Shown here: positions 13,878-23,850 of the stretch, in pieces
Position numbering within the stretch: position 1 is the first letter of the stretch
How the letters are laid out: every line of letters starts with the position of its first letter
Assembly: GCA_963710315.1 (NCBI GenBank)
Contig: CAVPZW010000007.1
Coordinates: 537,869-601,868, forward strand
Length of the DNA: 64,000 bases
Source of the DNA: Palsa-360 sp963710315
GTDB lineage: Bacteria; Acidobacteriota; Terriglobia; Acidiferrales; UBA7541
Reading direction: 5' to 3'
Made by a program: the position numbers and the translations under genes
Notes under the pieces: model-generated
What the model saw: the letters and a program-made list of their open reading frames with translations, nothing else
What the model was told of the DNA's origin: nothing
Databases searched by the model: none

Positions 13878-15689
13878 ATGAAACGATGCGCTTGGATTTT
13901 GGCCGTTCTGATCGCCATGATGTGGCCTGCGGTTTCTTCGCAAGCACAAACGACAAAAGGCGCTGTCCTGTTTGAATCTCATTGCGCCACCTGCCACGGA
14001 AATCCCAGCAGCGCTATGCCCTCCCCCGATGTAATGTCTCTTTGGAAGTTGACGGCGGAAGCGGTCTACGCCGAGATGGGCAAGGGGCCGCACGCATCTT
14101 TCTCCGGCGTTTCGGACGCCGACTGGCGCGAAGTCGCTTTCTATATTGGCCGCCGCAAGGTGGACGTAGCGAAAATTGCCGACGCCAAGACCATGGTAAA
14201 CCAGTGCCCCGGCAATTCTCCTCTGGGCGACATTTCCGCCAAGCCCATGTGGAATGGTTGGGGAAACAGTATAACCAACGCGCGATTTCAATCCGCAAAA
14301 GGCGCGGGCTTGACTGCTGCCCAGGTACCCAATCTTAAATTGAAATGGGCATTCGGATTCCCCGGCGCCGAGGAAGTTTACGGCCAGCCCACGGTTGCAG
14401 GTGGGCGAGTATTTCTCGGCGTGGACACCGGAGCGGTCTATTCGATCGACGCGGAAACCGGCTGTGTCTATTGGTCCTATCAGGCGGACGCGGGCGTTCG
14501 TACGGCCGTAAGCATTGGCCCCGTGAAGGGCAAAGGCTCCAATAAGTATGGAATTTATTTCGGAGACATCCGGGCCAACGTCTACATGCTGGACGCCTCC
14601 ACCGGCAAGGAAATCTGGAAAGTGAAAGTGGAAGATCATCCCGTTGCAAAAATTACGGGCGCGCCCACATTGTATGAAGATCGCCTGTACGTGCCGGTCT
14701 CTTCGCAGGAGGAGCGCACCGCGGGGTGGAGCACGGTGTATCCATGCTGCACGTTTCGAGGCAGCGTGGTGGCGCTCGATGCGGCCAATGGCCACACCAT
14801 CTGGAAGACTTACCCGGTGCAGGATGCGCCCAAGCCCACCACCAAAAATTCCAACGGCGTGCAGCAATATGGCCCCAATGGCGGCGCCGTATGGAACTCG
14901 CCCACGGTTGACCCCAAAAACCATGCCATTTACATCGGCACAGGAGATTCCTACACCAAACCCATCTCCCCGAATACTGACGCCATCATGGCTCTGGACA
15001 TGAAAACCGGAAAAATCATGTGGTCTGTTCAGGACACGCAAAATGACGCCTGGCTTTCCGGCTGCGGCGGTGAAATCAAATCGGAAAATTGCCTGCCGCC
15101 CGGCGAGCTTGGCCCCGACTATGACTTTGGCGCATCGCCCATCCTGGTCAATTTGTCGGGTGGACACCGAATGCTGGTGGCCGGACAAAAGAGCGGCATG
15201 GTCTGGGGACACGATCCCGACAAGGAAGGCACCGTGGCCTGGAAGGCGCAGCTGGTGCAAAAACTGGCGCTGGGCATGATCACCTTCGGCGGAGCGGCCG
15301 ACGATCAGAACGCCTACTTCGGTTTGCGCACCGGCGGCGTGGCCGCGGTGAAACTGGACACGGGCGAAAAGAAATGGTTCACGCCTGTGGCGCCCGCGCC
15401 GGGACCCGGCCCCAAGGGCGAAAACGCGGCCCTGACAGCCATTCCCGGAGCGGTTTTTTCCGGAGGCTGGGACGGCATGCTGCGCGCCTTCTCCACCGAG
15501 GACGGACATTTACTCTGGGATTACAACATGATCCGTAATTACGAAACGGTAAACCACGTTCCGGCTAAGGGCGGCTCCATGGCCGCCGCCGGCCCGACCG
15601 TGGCGGGCGGCATGCTCTTCGTCGGCTCCGGCTACGTTTTCGGAGCGGGCGCGCCCGGCAACGCGCTGCTGGTCTTCGCCCCACAGTAA
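13878..15689 (+). CDS. PQQ-dependent dehydrogenase-like propeller with N-terminal haem c
   Basis: A 603-residue periplasmic protein. The start at 13878 gives a signal peptide (MKRCAWILAVLIAMMWPAV, cleavage near SQA). A cytochrome c domain follows with CATCH (about residues 36-40), then an eight-bladed type beta-propeller with blade motifs such as GRVFLGVDTGAVYSIDAETG and GGWDGMLRAFSTEDGHLLWDY. This haem-then-propeller order resembles polyvinyl-alcohol dehydrogenase (cytochrome) and related quinoproteins, which oxidise alcohols and pass electrons to the fused haem. Substrate and PQQ binding are inferred only from family likeness. The Cys pairs VYPCCTF and SGCGGEIKSENCLPP could form disulfides. 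No PQQ biosynthesis genes are in the window. Confidence 0.85.
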   Translation: MKRCAWILAVLIAMMWPAVSSQAQTTKGAVLFESHCATCHGNPSSAMPSPDVMSLWKLTAEAVYAEMGKGPHASFSGVSDADWREVAFYIGRRKVDVAKIADAKTMVNQCPGNSPLGDISAKPMWNGWGNSITNARFQSAKGAGLTAAQVPNLKLKWAFGFPGAEEVYGQPTVAGGRVFLGVDTGAVYSIDAETGCVYWSYQADAGVRTAVSIGPVKGKGSNKYGIYFGDIRANVYMLDASTGKEIWKVKVEDHPVAKITGAPTLYEDRLYVPVSSQEERTAGWSTVYPCCTFRGSVVALDAANGHTIWKTYPVQDAPKPTTKNSNGVQQYGPNGGAVWNSPTVDPKNHAIYIGTGDSYTKPISPNTDAIMALDMKTGKIMWSVQDTQNDAWLSGCGGEIKSENCLPPGELGPDYDFGASPILVNLSGGHRMLVAGQKSGMVWGHDPDKEGTVAWKAQLVQKLALGMITFGGAADDQNAYFGLRTGGVAAVKLDTGEKKWFTPVAPAPGPGPKGENAALTAIPGAVFSGGWDGMLRAFSTEDGHLLWDYNMIRNYETVNHVPAKGGSMAAAGPTVAGGMLFVGSGYVFGAGAPGNALLVFAPQ

Positions 15690-15710
15690 GCAAAGAACCA
15701 TCCGGAACCA

Positions 15711-15740
15711 CGGATGCACACGGATCAACACGGATCAAAG
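15711..15740. repeat. Short tandem repeat, three 10-base units
   Basis: Three consecutive units based on CGGATCAACA (first unit CGGATGCACA, last CGGATCAAAG). They lie 22 bases after the stop of the quinoprotein gene. Confidence 0.75.
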
Positions 15741-15957
15741 AATTGAAAGGAACTGAAACTAGGGGTGCGAGGTGTCGTGCCCCTAGTTTCTTTTTCTCCG
15801 CACTAAACACTGCCCTTTCCTATCCATTCCATAAAAAAGTTGATACAGACTTTCGCTTGGCTCATCGGCCGCTTCCGCTATAATTTGTCCCTCGATTAGC
15901 CTTTCCTGATGGAATGAATTCCGGGCGGGGAAATGGCACTTTTTCGCAAACCGAGCG

Positions 15958-18900
15958 ATGAGCATACGCGTTGCACTGAACCACAAGACTCTCTACCGCT
16001 ATACCAGGCCGGTATGGCTCTCTCCCCATGTGGTGCGCCTGCGTCCGGCGCCGCATTGCAGAACACCCATTCCCGCCTATTCCCTGAAGATCACTCCTGC
16101 CGACCATTTCATTAACTGGCAGCAGGACCCTTACAGCAATCATCTTGCGCGGCTGGTCTTCCCGAGCAAGACCACGGAATTTTCCGTGGAAGTCGATCTC
16201 GTCGCGGACATGACCGTCATCAACCCCTTCGATTTCTTCCTGGAAAAATACGCCGAGGAAATTCCCTTCCAGTACGATCCGGTCGTGAAAAGAGAGCTTT
16301 CTCCTTACCTGAAGAAGCGCCGCGCCGGGCCGCTCATGCAGGCTCTGATCGAGGAAGCGCGCAAGGAAAAAATTCGCACCAACGATTTTCTGGTGGACGT
16401 GAATCAGCGAATCCAGAAGCGCGTCAAATATTTGATCCGCATGGAGCCGGGAATTCAAAGCCCGGAAAAAACGCTGACGCTCGGCAGCGGCTCCTGCCGC
16501 GATAGCGCCTGGCTTCTGGTGCAATTGCTCAGGCATCTCGGCCTGGCTGCAAGATTCGTTTCCGGCTATCTGATCCAGCTCACGCCAGACGTCAAATCGC
16601 TCGACGGCCCCAGCGGAACCGACCGCGATTTCACCGACCTGCACGCATGGACGGAAGTCTATCTGCCCGGCGGCGGCTGGGTTGGCCTCGATCCAACCTC
16701 GGGCCTGCTCGCAGGCGAGGGGCATATTCCCCTGGCGTGCTCGGCCGAACCGGTAACCGCCGCGGCGATCAGCGGCGGCTTTTCCTATGACGATGAATCC
16801 ATCGTCAGCACGGAACCGGACACGGAAAAGAAGAAGCCTCGAGGAAAAGACGCTTTCGAATTTTCCATGTCCGTGAAGCGCATCCATGAAGACCCGCGCG
16901 TAACCAAGCCCTACACGGACGAGCAGTGGATCGCCATCGAATCGCTGGGCCATCAAGTGGATGCCGATCTCAAAGCTCGCGACGTGCGCTTGACCATGGG
17001 TGGCGAGCCAACGTTCGTCTCCGTTGACGACATGGATGGCCCGGAGTGGACCACAGCCGCAGTGGGCCCGACAAAATACAAACTTGCCGATACGCTGATT
17101 CGAAGGCTGCGCGATCGATTCGCTCCCAGCGGATTCCTGCACCACGGCATGGGCAAGTGGTATCCCGGCGAATCGCTGCCGCGCTGGGCGCTGGGCCTGT
17201 ATTGGCGCAAGGATGGCGAGCCCATCTGGCGCGATCCAGCGCTCATCGCCAATGAAAATACCGCAGGCAAGCTGAGCAGCGACGATGCGCGGAAATTTCT
17301 TCACAGCCTGTGCGAACGATTGGGCGTAAGCCCAGAGCATGCCCTGCCCGGCTACGAAGACACCTGGTATTACATGTGGAAAGAGCGTCGGCTCCCTGTC
17401 AACGTCGATCCATTCGAAAACAAGCTGGAAAATGCGGAGGATCGCGCACGCCTGGCGCGCGTGTTCGAACGCGGCTTGGACAATGTCGTTGGCTACGCGC
17501 TGCCCTTGCGCCGCGAATACTACACCGACGACAGCAGTGACTGGGTCACAGGCGCGTGGTTCTTCCGGCCGGAGCGCATGTATTTAATTCCCGGCGACTC
17601 TCCCATGGGCTTTCGATTGCCGCTCGATTCCATTCCCTGGGTGCATCCCTCGAACGTTCATCACATCGTCGAGCAGGATCCCATGGCGGCCCGAAAACCT
17701 TTGCCCGAGCGCGCCGCCATGGCCGGGCGTCAACGCTTCGAGGAAGAACAGGTCCCTGAATATCAGCCCGCGCAAGGAATCATGGAGCAAACCGTCGAAA
17801 TGGGACCGGCGCGCGAGCGGCCGCGCAAGCGCATCATGACTCTCGATTTGCCTCCGGCGCCAGGGCAATCCGCCACAGGGACGGTTCGAACGGCGCTGTG
17901 CGCGGAAACGCGCGACGGCATCCTCCGCCTGTTCCTGCCGCCACAGCGCTACCTGGAAGATTATCTTGCGCTGGTCACATCGATCGAGGAAACCGCCGCG
18001 GACCTGGGGATGCCGGTGCTCGTGGAAGGGTACGCCCCGCCTCACGATTCGCGCGTTCACACAATCAAAGTGACGCCCGATCCTGGCGTGATCGAGGTAA
18101 ACCTGCATCCATCCGCAAACTGGGATGAATTGGTGAAAAACACCACGGCGCTGTACGAAGAGGCGCACCTGAGCCGCCTGGCCACGGAAAAATTCATGCT
18201 CGATGGCCGCCACACCGGCACGGGCGGCGGAAATCACATCTTGATTGGCGGCGCCACGCCGGCCGATTCTCCCATTCTGCGAAATCCCGGTTTGCTGCGC
18301 AGCCTCATCGGCTACTGGCACAACCATCCCGCGCTTTCCTATCTCTTCAGCGGAATTTTTGTGGGGCCCACAAGCCAGGCGCCGCGCATCGACGAAGCGC
18401 GCAACGACCAAGTCTATGAAATGGAAATCGCTTTTCAGCAGATTCCCGACCTTGGCACGACTGCGCCGTGGCTGGTGGACCGCATCTTCCGCAACTTGCT
18501 GGTGGACGCAACGGGCAGCACGCATCGCGCCGAATTCTGCATCGATAAACTGTACTCGCCGGATAGCGCCTCGGGCCGCCTGGGATTGCTGGAAATGCGC
18601 GCCTTTGAAATGCCGCCGCATTCCAGGATGAGCCTCACGCAACACCTTTTGCTTCGCGCGCTGGTTGCGCACTTGTGGGAGAAGCCGTATCGCCAGGAAC
18701 TGGTGCGCTGGCGCACCGAAGTCCACGACCGCTTCATGCTTCCCTATTTCGTGCGGCAGGACCTGGAAGATGTGGTGTCCGACTTGAACGCGGCCGGATA
18801 TCCGCTGCGCATGGAATGGTTCGATCCGCATTTCGAGTTTCGTTTTCCGTTGTACGGCGCCATCGAGCAGCGCGGCATCGAGCTGGAATTCCGCCAGGCC

Positions 18901-19383
18901 ATCGAACCATGGCACGTCACCGGCGAAGAGGCCAGCGCGGGAGGCACGGCGCGGTACGTGGACTCCTCGCTGGAACGTTTGCAGGTGTTCGCAAACGGAA
19001 TGGTGGACCCGCGCCACGTGGTCACCTGCAATGGCCGGCGCGTGGCGCTGCATCCCACGGGCACCAATGGCCAGTTTGTAGCGGGCGTTCGTTACCGCGC
19101 CTGGCAGCCGCCAAATTGCCTGCATCCCACCATCGGAACTCACGTGCCGCTGGTGTTCGATCTGGTGGACACCTGGTCGGGCCGCTCCATCGGCGGGTGC
19201 ACTTACCACGTGGCGCATCCCGGCGGCAGGAGTTACGACAGCTTTCCGATCAACGCCTACGCCGCGGAGAGCCGGCGCATCGCGCGCTTTTTCAAATTCG
19301 GGCACACGCCAGGGCCAGTCTCCGTGGGCCAGGAAAAAATCACTAAGGAATTGCCGTTCACGCTGGACCTTAGATTGAAATAA
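15958..19383 (+). CDS. Transglutaminase-DUF2126 fusion protein
   Basis: A 1,141-residue protein. Residues 1-120 form a transglutaminase N-terminal beta region (LNHKTLYRYTRPVWLSPHVV). About 150-260 is a transglutaminase-like core with Cys, His and Asp of the triad in GSGSCRDSAWLLVQLL, TDLHAWTEVYLPGGG and GLDPTSGL. The rest (about 300-1130) is DUF2126, with conserved stretches MGGEPTFVS, GTGGGNHI and RFFKFGHTPG. It heads the conserved trio with the ATP-grasp/alpha-E gene 20 bases downstream and a second transglutaminase. Comparative work on amidoligases (Iyer, Aravind and co-workers) proposed that this set ligates and trims small peptides or tags. The exact substrate is unknown. Confidence 0.93.
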   Translation: MSIRVALNHKTLYRYTRPVWLSPHVVRLRPAPHCRTPIPAYSLKITPADHFINWQQDPYSNHLARLVFPSKTTEFSVEVDLVADMTVINPFDFFLEKYAEEIPFQYDPVVKRELSPYLKKRRAGPLMQALIEEARKEKIRTNDFLVDVNQRIQKRVKYLIRMEPGIQSPEKTLTLGSGSCRDSAWLLVQLLRHLGLAARFVSGYLIQLTPDVKSLDGPSGTDRDFTDLHAWTEVYLPGGGWVGLDPTSGLLAGEGHIPLACSAEPVTAAAISGGFSYDDESIVSTEPDTEKKKPRGKDAFEFSMSVKRIHEDPRVTKPYTDEQWIAIESLGHQVDADLKARDVRLTMGGEPTFVSVDDMDGPEWTTAAVGPTKYKLADTLIRRLRDRFAPSGFLHHGMGKWYPGESLPRWALGLYWRKDGEPIWRDPALIANENTAGKLSSDDARKFLHSLCERLGVSPEHALPGYEDTWYYMWKERRLPVNVDPFENKLENAEDRARLARVFERGLDNVVGYALPLRREYYTDDSSDWVTGAWFFRPERMYLIPGDSPMGFRLPLDSIPWVHPSNVHHIVEQDPMAARKPLPERAAMAGRQRFEEEQVPEYQPAQGIMEQTVEMGPARERPRKRIMTLDLPPAPGQSATGTVRTALCAETRDGILRLFLPPQRYLEDYLALVTSIEETAADLGMPVLVEGYAPPHDSRVHTIKVTPDPGVIEVNLHPSANWDELVKNTTALYEEAHLSRLATEKFMLDGRHTGTGGGNHILIGGATPADSPILRNPGLLRSLIGYWHNHPALSYLFSGIFVGPTSQAPRIDEARNDQVYEMEIAFQQIPDLGTTAPWLVDRIFRNLLVDATGSTHRAEFCIDKLYSPDSASGRLGLLEMRAFEMPPHSRMSLTQHLLLRALVAHLWEKPYRQELVRWRTEVHDRFMLPYFVRQDLEDVVSDLNAAGYPLRMEWFDPHFEFRFPLYGAIEQRGIELEFRQAIEPWHVTGEEASAGGTARYVDSSLERLQVFANGMVDPRHVVTCNGRRVALHPTGTNGQFVAGVRYRAWQPPNCLHPTIGTHVPLVFDLVDTWSGRSIGGCTYHVAHPGGRSYDSFPINAYAAESRRIARFFKFGHTPGPVSVGQEKITKELPFTLDLRLK

Positions 19384-19402
19384 GGTATCGTTAATAGGAA
19401 CT

Positions 19403-21946
19403 ATGCAAGGACCTACATCCTCTGGCGGCATCGAAACGGATCGCCCGCTGCGGCGCGGCTTTGCCGACAACTACGGAATCGATTCCCCTTTTCCCGATGA
19501 AATGGTTCAGCCGGACCGCTCCCTGCGCCGGCACTGGCGTGAATTTGTTTCGCTGCTGGATGAGTTGCCGCCCGGCGAGCTTGGCCACAGGCGCGACCTG
19601 GCGCGGCGGTTGGTTCACCAGAATGGCGTGACGCACAACGTCTACGGTGATCCCGACGGCCTGGACCGGCCGTGGAGCCTGGACTTCATTCCCCTGCTCA
19701 TCTCTCCCGCCGAATGGGAAACGCTCAGCGAAGGGCTGATCCAGCGCGCTCGATTGCTGGACCGTTTGCTGGCCGACCTGTATGGCCCCGCGGAGACAAT
19801 TTATAGCGGCGTGCTTCCCCCGGAATTGCTGTGGGCCAATCCTGGATTTCTCCGTCCGTGCCACGGAATCCGAGTGCCGCAGGGCCGCTGGCTGCACCTG
19901 TACGCGGCGGACCTGGTGCGCACGGATAACGGGCAATTCGAAGTGCTCAGCGACCGTACGCAAGCGCCATCCGGCGCGGGCTATTCGCTGGAGAACCGCA
20001 TCGTGCTTTCCCGCGCGCTGCCTTCCGTGTTTCGCGAATGCAAGGTGCAGCGGCTCGCGCCCTTCTTCGTCTCACTGCGGGAAACTTTGACGGAACTCGC
20101 GCCGGCCAATCGCGAAAATCCGCGCATCGTTCTGTACACTCCAGGCCCCTACAACGAAACTTATTTCGAACATTCCTTCTTGGCTCGCTACCTCGGCTAT
20201 GCGCTGGTGCAGGGGAACGACCTGACCGTTCGCGATTCCATCGTGTACATGAAGACGCTGGGAGGGTTGCAGCGCGTCGACGTCATGCTTCGAAGGGTGG
20301 ACGATAATTTTTGCGATCCCCTGGAGCTCTATCCAAATTCCTATCTGGGAGTGCCGGGGCTGCTGCAAGCCATTCGCCGCGGCAACGTGGCGATTGCCAA
20401 TGCCGTCGGCTGCGGTCTTCTGCAGGCGCCTGGATTTCTTCCCTTCCTTCCGGCGATCTGCCGATTTCTGCTGGGCGAAGAGATGAAGCTGCCTTCCGTG
20501 GAAACCTGGTGGTGCGGCCAGCCTGAAATTTTGCAATACGTATTGCAGCGCCTGCCTGAAATGGTGATCAAGTCCGCCTATCCCACGCAGGGCGAGGACC
20601 CTGTGTTCGGCCAAAACCTTACGCGCGAGCAACTCTCCGCGCTGGAACAAAAAATCAGGGCGCGTCCGGCCCGCTTCGTTGCGCAAAGGCAGGTAATGTC
20701 CTGCACCACGCCTGCGCTCGTGGGGGAAAATGTGGAGCCGCGGCGGTTCGTGGTTCGCTCCTACCTGAGCGCCTACGGCAAATCCTACACCGTCATGAAC
20801 GGCGGTCTTTCGCGCATCACGCAATCAAACGATTCGCTGGTGGTCTCCTTGCAAAAGGGAGGCCGCAGCAAGGACACATGGATTTTGTCTGACGGCCCGG
20901 TCAGCCCGGTAACGCTCCTTCCCTCGACCACCCAGCCCATCGCCATCAGCCGGGGCGGCAGCGATTTGCCCAGCCGCCTGGCGGAGGATCTCTTCTGGCT
21001 GGGGCGCTACTCCGAGCGCGCCGACGCACAGGCGCGCCTGGCGCGCGGCGCCCTTGCCAGCATGATCGATCAGACCGGTTTTGACAGCGCTCACGCAGTC
21101 CAAGTCCTGGCCTCCGCTTGCCGGAACAAACCCATGCGTTCGACCGGCGCGGAACTCGAACGCGAATTCATCGACGCAACTCTTGGCACTGCAAATGGCG
21201 AGGGGCTGCGCGGCAGCGTCGCAAATCTTCACCGCCTGGCCAGAATTTTGCGCGACACCATTTCCACGGATGCCTGGCGCATCCTGCAGGAAAGCCATCG
21301 CGCGGTTTCCAATTTCGTGGCCAGCCCCACGGAACCCGCTTCCGGCGTTCTGGAACTGCTCGACAATCTGGTGGTCACGCTGGCCGCTTTTGCCGGGCTG
21401 GCCGCCGATTCCATGACGCGCGGGCAGGCCTGGCGCTTTTTGGATATCGGCCGCCGGATTGAGCGAGTCACATTTGTTTCCAGATTCTTGCGCGATACGC
21501 TGGTGGAGCCGGGCACAGATCCGGTCCTGCTGGAAGCCGTCTTGAAAATTGGAGATAGCTGGCTCACTTATGGCCGCAGATACATGACGCATCTGGAAAC
21601 CCACGCCGTGGCCGACTTGCTGCTGGCGGATGAGACCAATCCGCGCTCCGTGGCCTTTCAACTTGCTTTGATCGACTTGCACCTCGGCGCCCTGCCGCGC
21701 GACCTTTCGCACCCGGACCGCAACCACGATCAGCGCCTGCTGCTGAAGCTGCGCACTTCCGTTCAACTGGCCGATTTCGTGAAACTGTGTTCGGTTCCGC
21801 CTGGCCGCGAGCGCGCGGAATTTCACGCCCTTCTTTCCGGCATCCTGGAACAGTCCGGCCAGCTATCGGAAGCCATCGCGCAATTATATTTTTCACACGC
21901 CATCATTTCGCAGGAAATTGCCGGCATGCGCGAGGAGCGCGAATGA
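19403..21946 (+). CDS. Circularly permuted ATP-grasp protein fused to alpha-E domain
   Basis: An 847-residue protein. The N-terminal half (about 1-480) is a circularly permuted type-2 ATP-grasp domain (former DUF404/DUF407, COG2308), with YGDPDGLDRPWSLDFIPLL, YTPGPYNETYFEHSFLARY and LPEMVIKSAYPTQGEDP. The C-terminal half (about 500-847) is the all-helical alpha-E domain (DUF403, COG2307), beginning SRLAEDLFWLGRYSERADAQ and ending FSHAIISQEIAGMREERE. In many genomes the two halves are separate genes, so this is a fusion. An amide ligase role is predicted for the ATP-grasp part. Its stop overlaps the next start by four bases (ATGA), indicating translational coupling. Confidence 0.95.
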   Translation: MQGPTSSGGIETDRPLRRGFADNYGIDSPFPDEMVQPDRSLRRHWREFVSLLDELPPGELGHRRDLARRLVHQNGVTHNVYGDPDGLDRPWSLDFIPLLISPAEWETLSEGLIQRARLLDRLLADLYGPAETIYSGVLPPELLWANPGFLRPCHGIRVPQGRWLHLYAADLVRTDNGQFEVLSDRTQAPSGAGYSLENRIVLSRALPSVFRECKVQRLAPFFVSLRETLTELAPANRENPRIVLYTPGPYNETYFEHSFLARYLGYALVQGNDLTVRDSIVYMKTLGGLQRVDVMLRRVDDNFCDPLELYPNSYLGVPGLLQAIRRGNVAIANAVGCGLLQAPGFLPFLPAICRFLLGEEMKLPSVETWWCGQPEILQYVLQRLPEMVIKSAYPTQGEDPVFGQNLTREQLSALEQKIRARPARFVAQRQVMSCTTPALVGENVEPRRFVVRSYLSAYGKSYTVMNGGLSRITQSNDSLVVSLQKGGRSKDTWILSDGPVSPVTLLPSTTQPIAISRGGSDLPSRLAEDLFWLGRYSERADAQARLARGALASMIDQTGFDSAHAVQVLASACRNKPMRSTGAELEREFIDATLGTANGEGLRGSVANLHRLARILRDTISTDAWRILQESHRAVSNFVASPTEPASGVLELLDNLVVTLAAFAGLAADSMTRGQAWRFLDIGRRIERVTFVSRFLRDTLVEPGTDPVLLEAVLKIGDSWLTYGRRYMTHLETHAVADLLLADETNPRSVAFQLALIDLHLGALPRDLSHPDRNHDQRLLLKLRTSVQLADFVKLCSVPPGRERAEFHALLSGILEQSGQLSEAIAQLYFSHAIISQEIAGMREERE

Positions 21947-22824
21947 AATACCGCGTCACGCATTCCACGCGATTCGAATACGACGAAGCCATTCCTTTGT
22001 CGCACAACGTAATCCGCATGAGGCCACGCGAGTATCAAACGCAGGTTTGCTTGAAATACCAAATCCTGGTGCTTCCCTCGCCCACGGTGAAGAATGACGG
22101 CTTCGACTATTTCGGAAACCATGTCACCTGGTTCAGCCTGCAGGAGCCACACACGGTCCTGCGAATTTCCGCGCAGAGCGAGGTGGAAGTTTTTCCCTCG
22201 GGACCGCATGACGTGAGCCGCGGCCCCTCCTGGGAAAATGTGCTGCAAATCCTGGCCATCGCGCCGGACCGCGAAGTGTTGGCAGCGCACGAGTATCTAT
22301 ACGAATCGGCTCACGTGCCATGGTCGGCGGAACTGGCCGAATTCGCGCGCCCATCGTTCCCGTCCGGGCGACCCTATCTCGAATGCGTTCTGGATTTGAC
22401 GCGGCGCATCCACCTAGATTTCAAATTCATGGCTGGCTCCACGCAAATCGATACGCCGGTCGAGGATGTGTATCGTTCGCATCAAGGCGTGTGCCAGGAT
22501 TTCGCGCATCTGCAAATCTGCTGCCTGCGCTCGCTGGGATTTCCTGCGCGCTATGTCAGCGGATATTTGGTGACTTCTCCGCCGCCCGGAAAAGAACGGC
22601 TGGCCGGGGCGGATGCCTCGCATGCATGGGTCAGCGTCTTCTTGCCGGGAACCGGCTGGGTGGAATTCGATCCCACCAATGGACTCATGCCCAGCGACGG
22701 CCACATCACGCTGGCCTGGGGAAGAGACTACGACGACGTAGGCCCCTCCAGAGGAATCCTGATCGGCGGCCAGCGCCACTGGATGGACGTCTCCGTGGAT
22801 GTGGTGCCCATCGAAGCTTCCTGA
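21943..22824 (+). CDS. Transglutaminase-like cysteine protease, third gene of ATP-grasp trio
   Basis: A 293-residue protein, start fixed by the ATGA overlap with the ATP-grasp/alpha-E gene. An N-terminal beta domain (MKYRVTHSTRFEYDEAIPLS, about 1-90) precedes a transglutaminase-like core with the triad in GVCQDFAHLQICCLRSLG, DASHAWVSVFLPG and EFDPTNGL. It ends with DYDDVGPSRGILIGG, typical of the family linked to this cluster. It probably acts as a peptidase or transpeptidase on the product made by the ATP-grasp partner, which is inference from conserved gene neighbourhood. No signal peptide is seen, so the reaction should be cytoplasmic. Confidence 0.93.
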   Translation: MKYRVTHSTRFEYDEAIPLSHNVIRMRPREYQTQVCLKYQILVLPSPTVKNDGFDYFGNHVTWFSLQEPHTVLRISAQSEVEVFPSGPHDVSRGPSWENVLQILAIAPDREVLAAHEYLYESAHVPWSAELAEFARPSFPSGRPYLECVLDLTRRIHLDFKFMAGSTQIDTPVEDVYRSHQGVCQDFAHLQICCLRSLGFPARYVSGYLVTSPPPGKERLAGADASHAWVSVFLPGTGWVEFDPTNGLMPSDGHITLAWGRDYDDVGPSRGILIGGQRHWMDVSVDVVPIEAS

Positions 22825-22919
22825 CCAATCCCCCAAAGATTCAGGCTTCAACTGGACTTTCCCCATCACATCTGGCAAAACCTTCATCGGGGTAATTGCC
22901 TCCACGGAAAGGCGGGACA

Positions 22920-23684
22920 TTGCAGCATTTTGGGGCGTTCATTGTTGGGGTCGTCATTGGTTTTCTTGGAGGCTTATTCGGAAAGGGCGGCAGCGCTATT
23001 GCCACGCCTCTTTTGGCAATTATCGGCTATCCGGGATTCATCGCGGTCGCTTCCCCGCTGCCTTCCACAATTCCGGGCACGCTGCTTGCATCCGGGCAAT
23101 ACTGGAAACATAAGCTGGTCGATTGGCGTGTGGTAGGGTGGAGCATTGCCGTGGGCGTACCCGCAACGATTCTGGGTTCCGCTCTCACGATATATACTGG
23201 CGCGCGGTTCTTGCTGATCCTGACGGATATTCTGGTATTGGGGTTCGGCATCTCTTTTTTGATTTCACCCAGCGACAAAAAATCTGCATCCTACGTGCCG
23301 CAGCCCTTGCCGGACGATCCCCCGTCTTACTCTCGGGTGCAGCTTGCGCTCATTGCCGCGGGCGTCGGATTCATATCGGGGCTGCTGGCCAATGCCGGCG
23401 GTTTTCTGCTTGCTCCCGCGTATATCCGCGTCCTCAAACTTCCGATTAAGAAATCCTTTGCCTGCTCGCTGGCCGTGTCCGCCGTGCTCGCCGTGCCGGG
23501 AACGATCATCCATGCGTACCTCGGGCATATCTCATGGACGGTCACGGGACTTGTCGCTCTGGGATCTGTTCCGTTTTCCATGATTGGCGCGCGCGTTGCG
23601 ATTCGCTCGCGATCCAGCAGGCTCGCGCACATGTACGGACTTTTCCTGACCGCGCTTGGAATTTTGTCCCTTTTCCATTTGTAA
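22920..23684 (+). CDS. TauE/SafE (TSUP) family membrane permease
   Basis: About 254 residues with seven to eight membrane helices. The family signature appears twice: GFLGGLFGKGGSAIATPLL near the start and GFISGLLANAGGFLLAPAYI in the second half. These transporters move sulfite, organosulfonates or other small anions out of or into cells. There is no ATG near the start; TTG at 22920 is preferred because GGCGGG lies just upstream, and TTG at 22896 is the alternative. It has no sulfur-metabolism neighbours, so the substrate is open. A REP-like hairpin starts 7 bases after the stop. Confidence 0.87.
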   Translation: MQHFGAFIVGVVIGFLGGLFGKGGSAIATPLLAIIGYPGFIAVASPLPSTIPGTLLASGQYWKHKLVDWRVVGWSIAVGVPATILGSALTIYTGARFLLILTDILVLGFGISFLISPSDKKSASYVPQPLPDDPPSYSRVQLALIAAGVGFISGLLANAGGFLLAPAYIRVLKLPIKKSFACSLAVSAVLAVPGTIIHAYLGHISWTVTGLVALGSVPFSMIGARVAIRSRSSRLAHMYGLFLTALGILSLFHL

Positions 23685-23690
23685 GGTTTG

Positions 23691-23765
23691 CGTGGCGCGG
23701 GCTTCAGCCTGCGGATTTTAGTCCCTGCAAAGACAAAAATCCGCAGGCTGAAGCCCGCGCCACGC
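23691..23765. repeat. REP-like hairpin (GGGCTTCAGCCTGCGG family)
   Basis: Almost perfect inverted repeat, arm starting GTGGCGCGGGCTTCAGCCTG. It lies between the permease stop (7 bases) and the acyl-CoA synthetase start. Nearly identical to 13117-13187. Confidence 0.87.
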
Positions 23766-23850
23766 AATGCGGGAATTCAATGCGTTCACTATTTCCGGCC
23801 CGAATGCGGGGTTGATGTTAATTTAGGTCTCATTTCAATTGGAGAAGGCT

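Noticed and set aside
13857..15509. Open minus-strand frame opposite the quinoprotein gene
   Set aside because: Antisense shadow; the plus strand has the signal peptide, CxxCH and propeller blades.
17584..19470. Long open minus-strand frame (628 codons) opposite the DUF2126 gene
   Set aside because: It shows no family motifs, and the plus strand encodes a clearly conserved protein.
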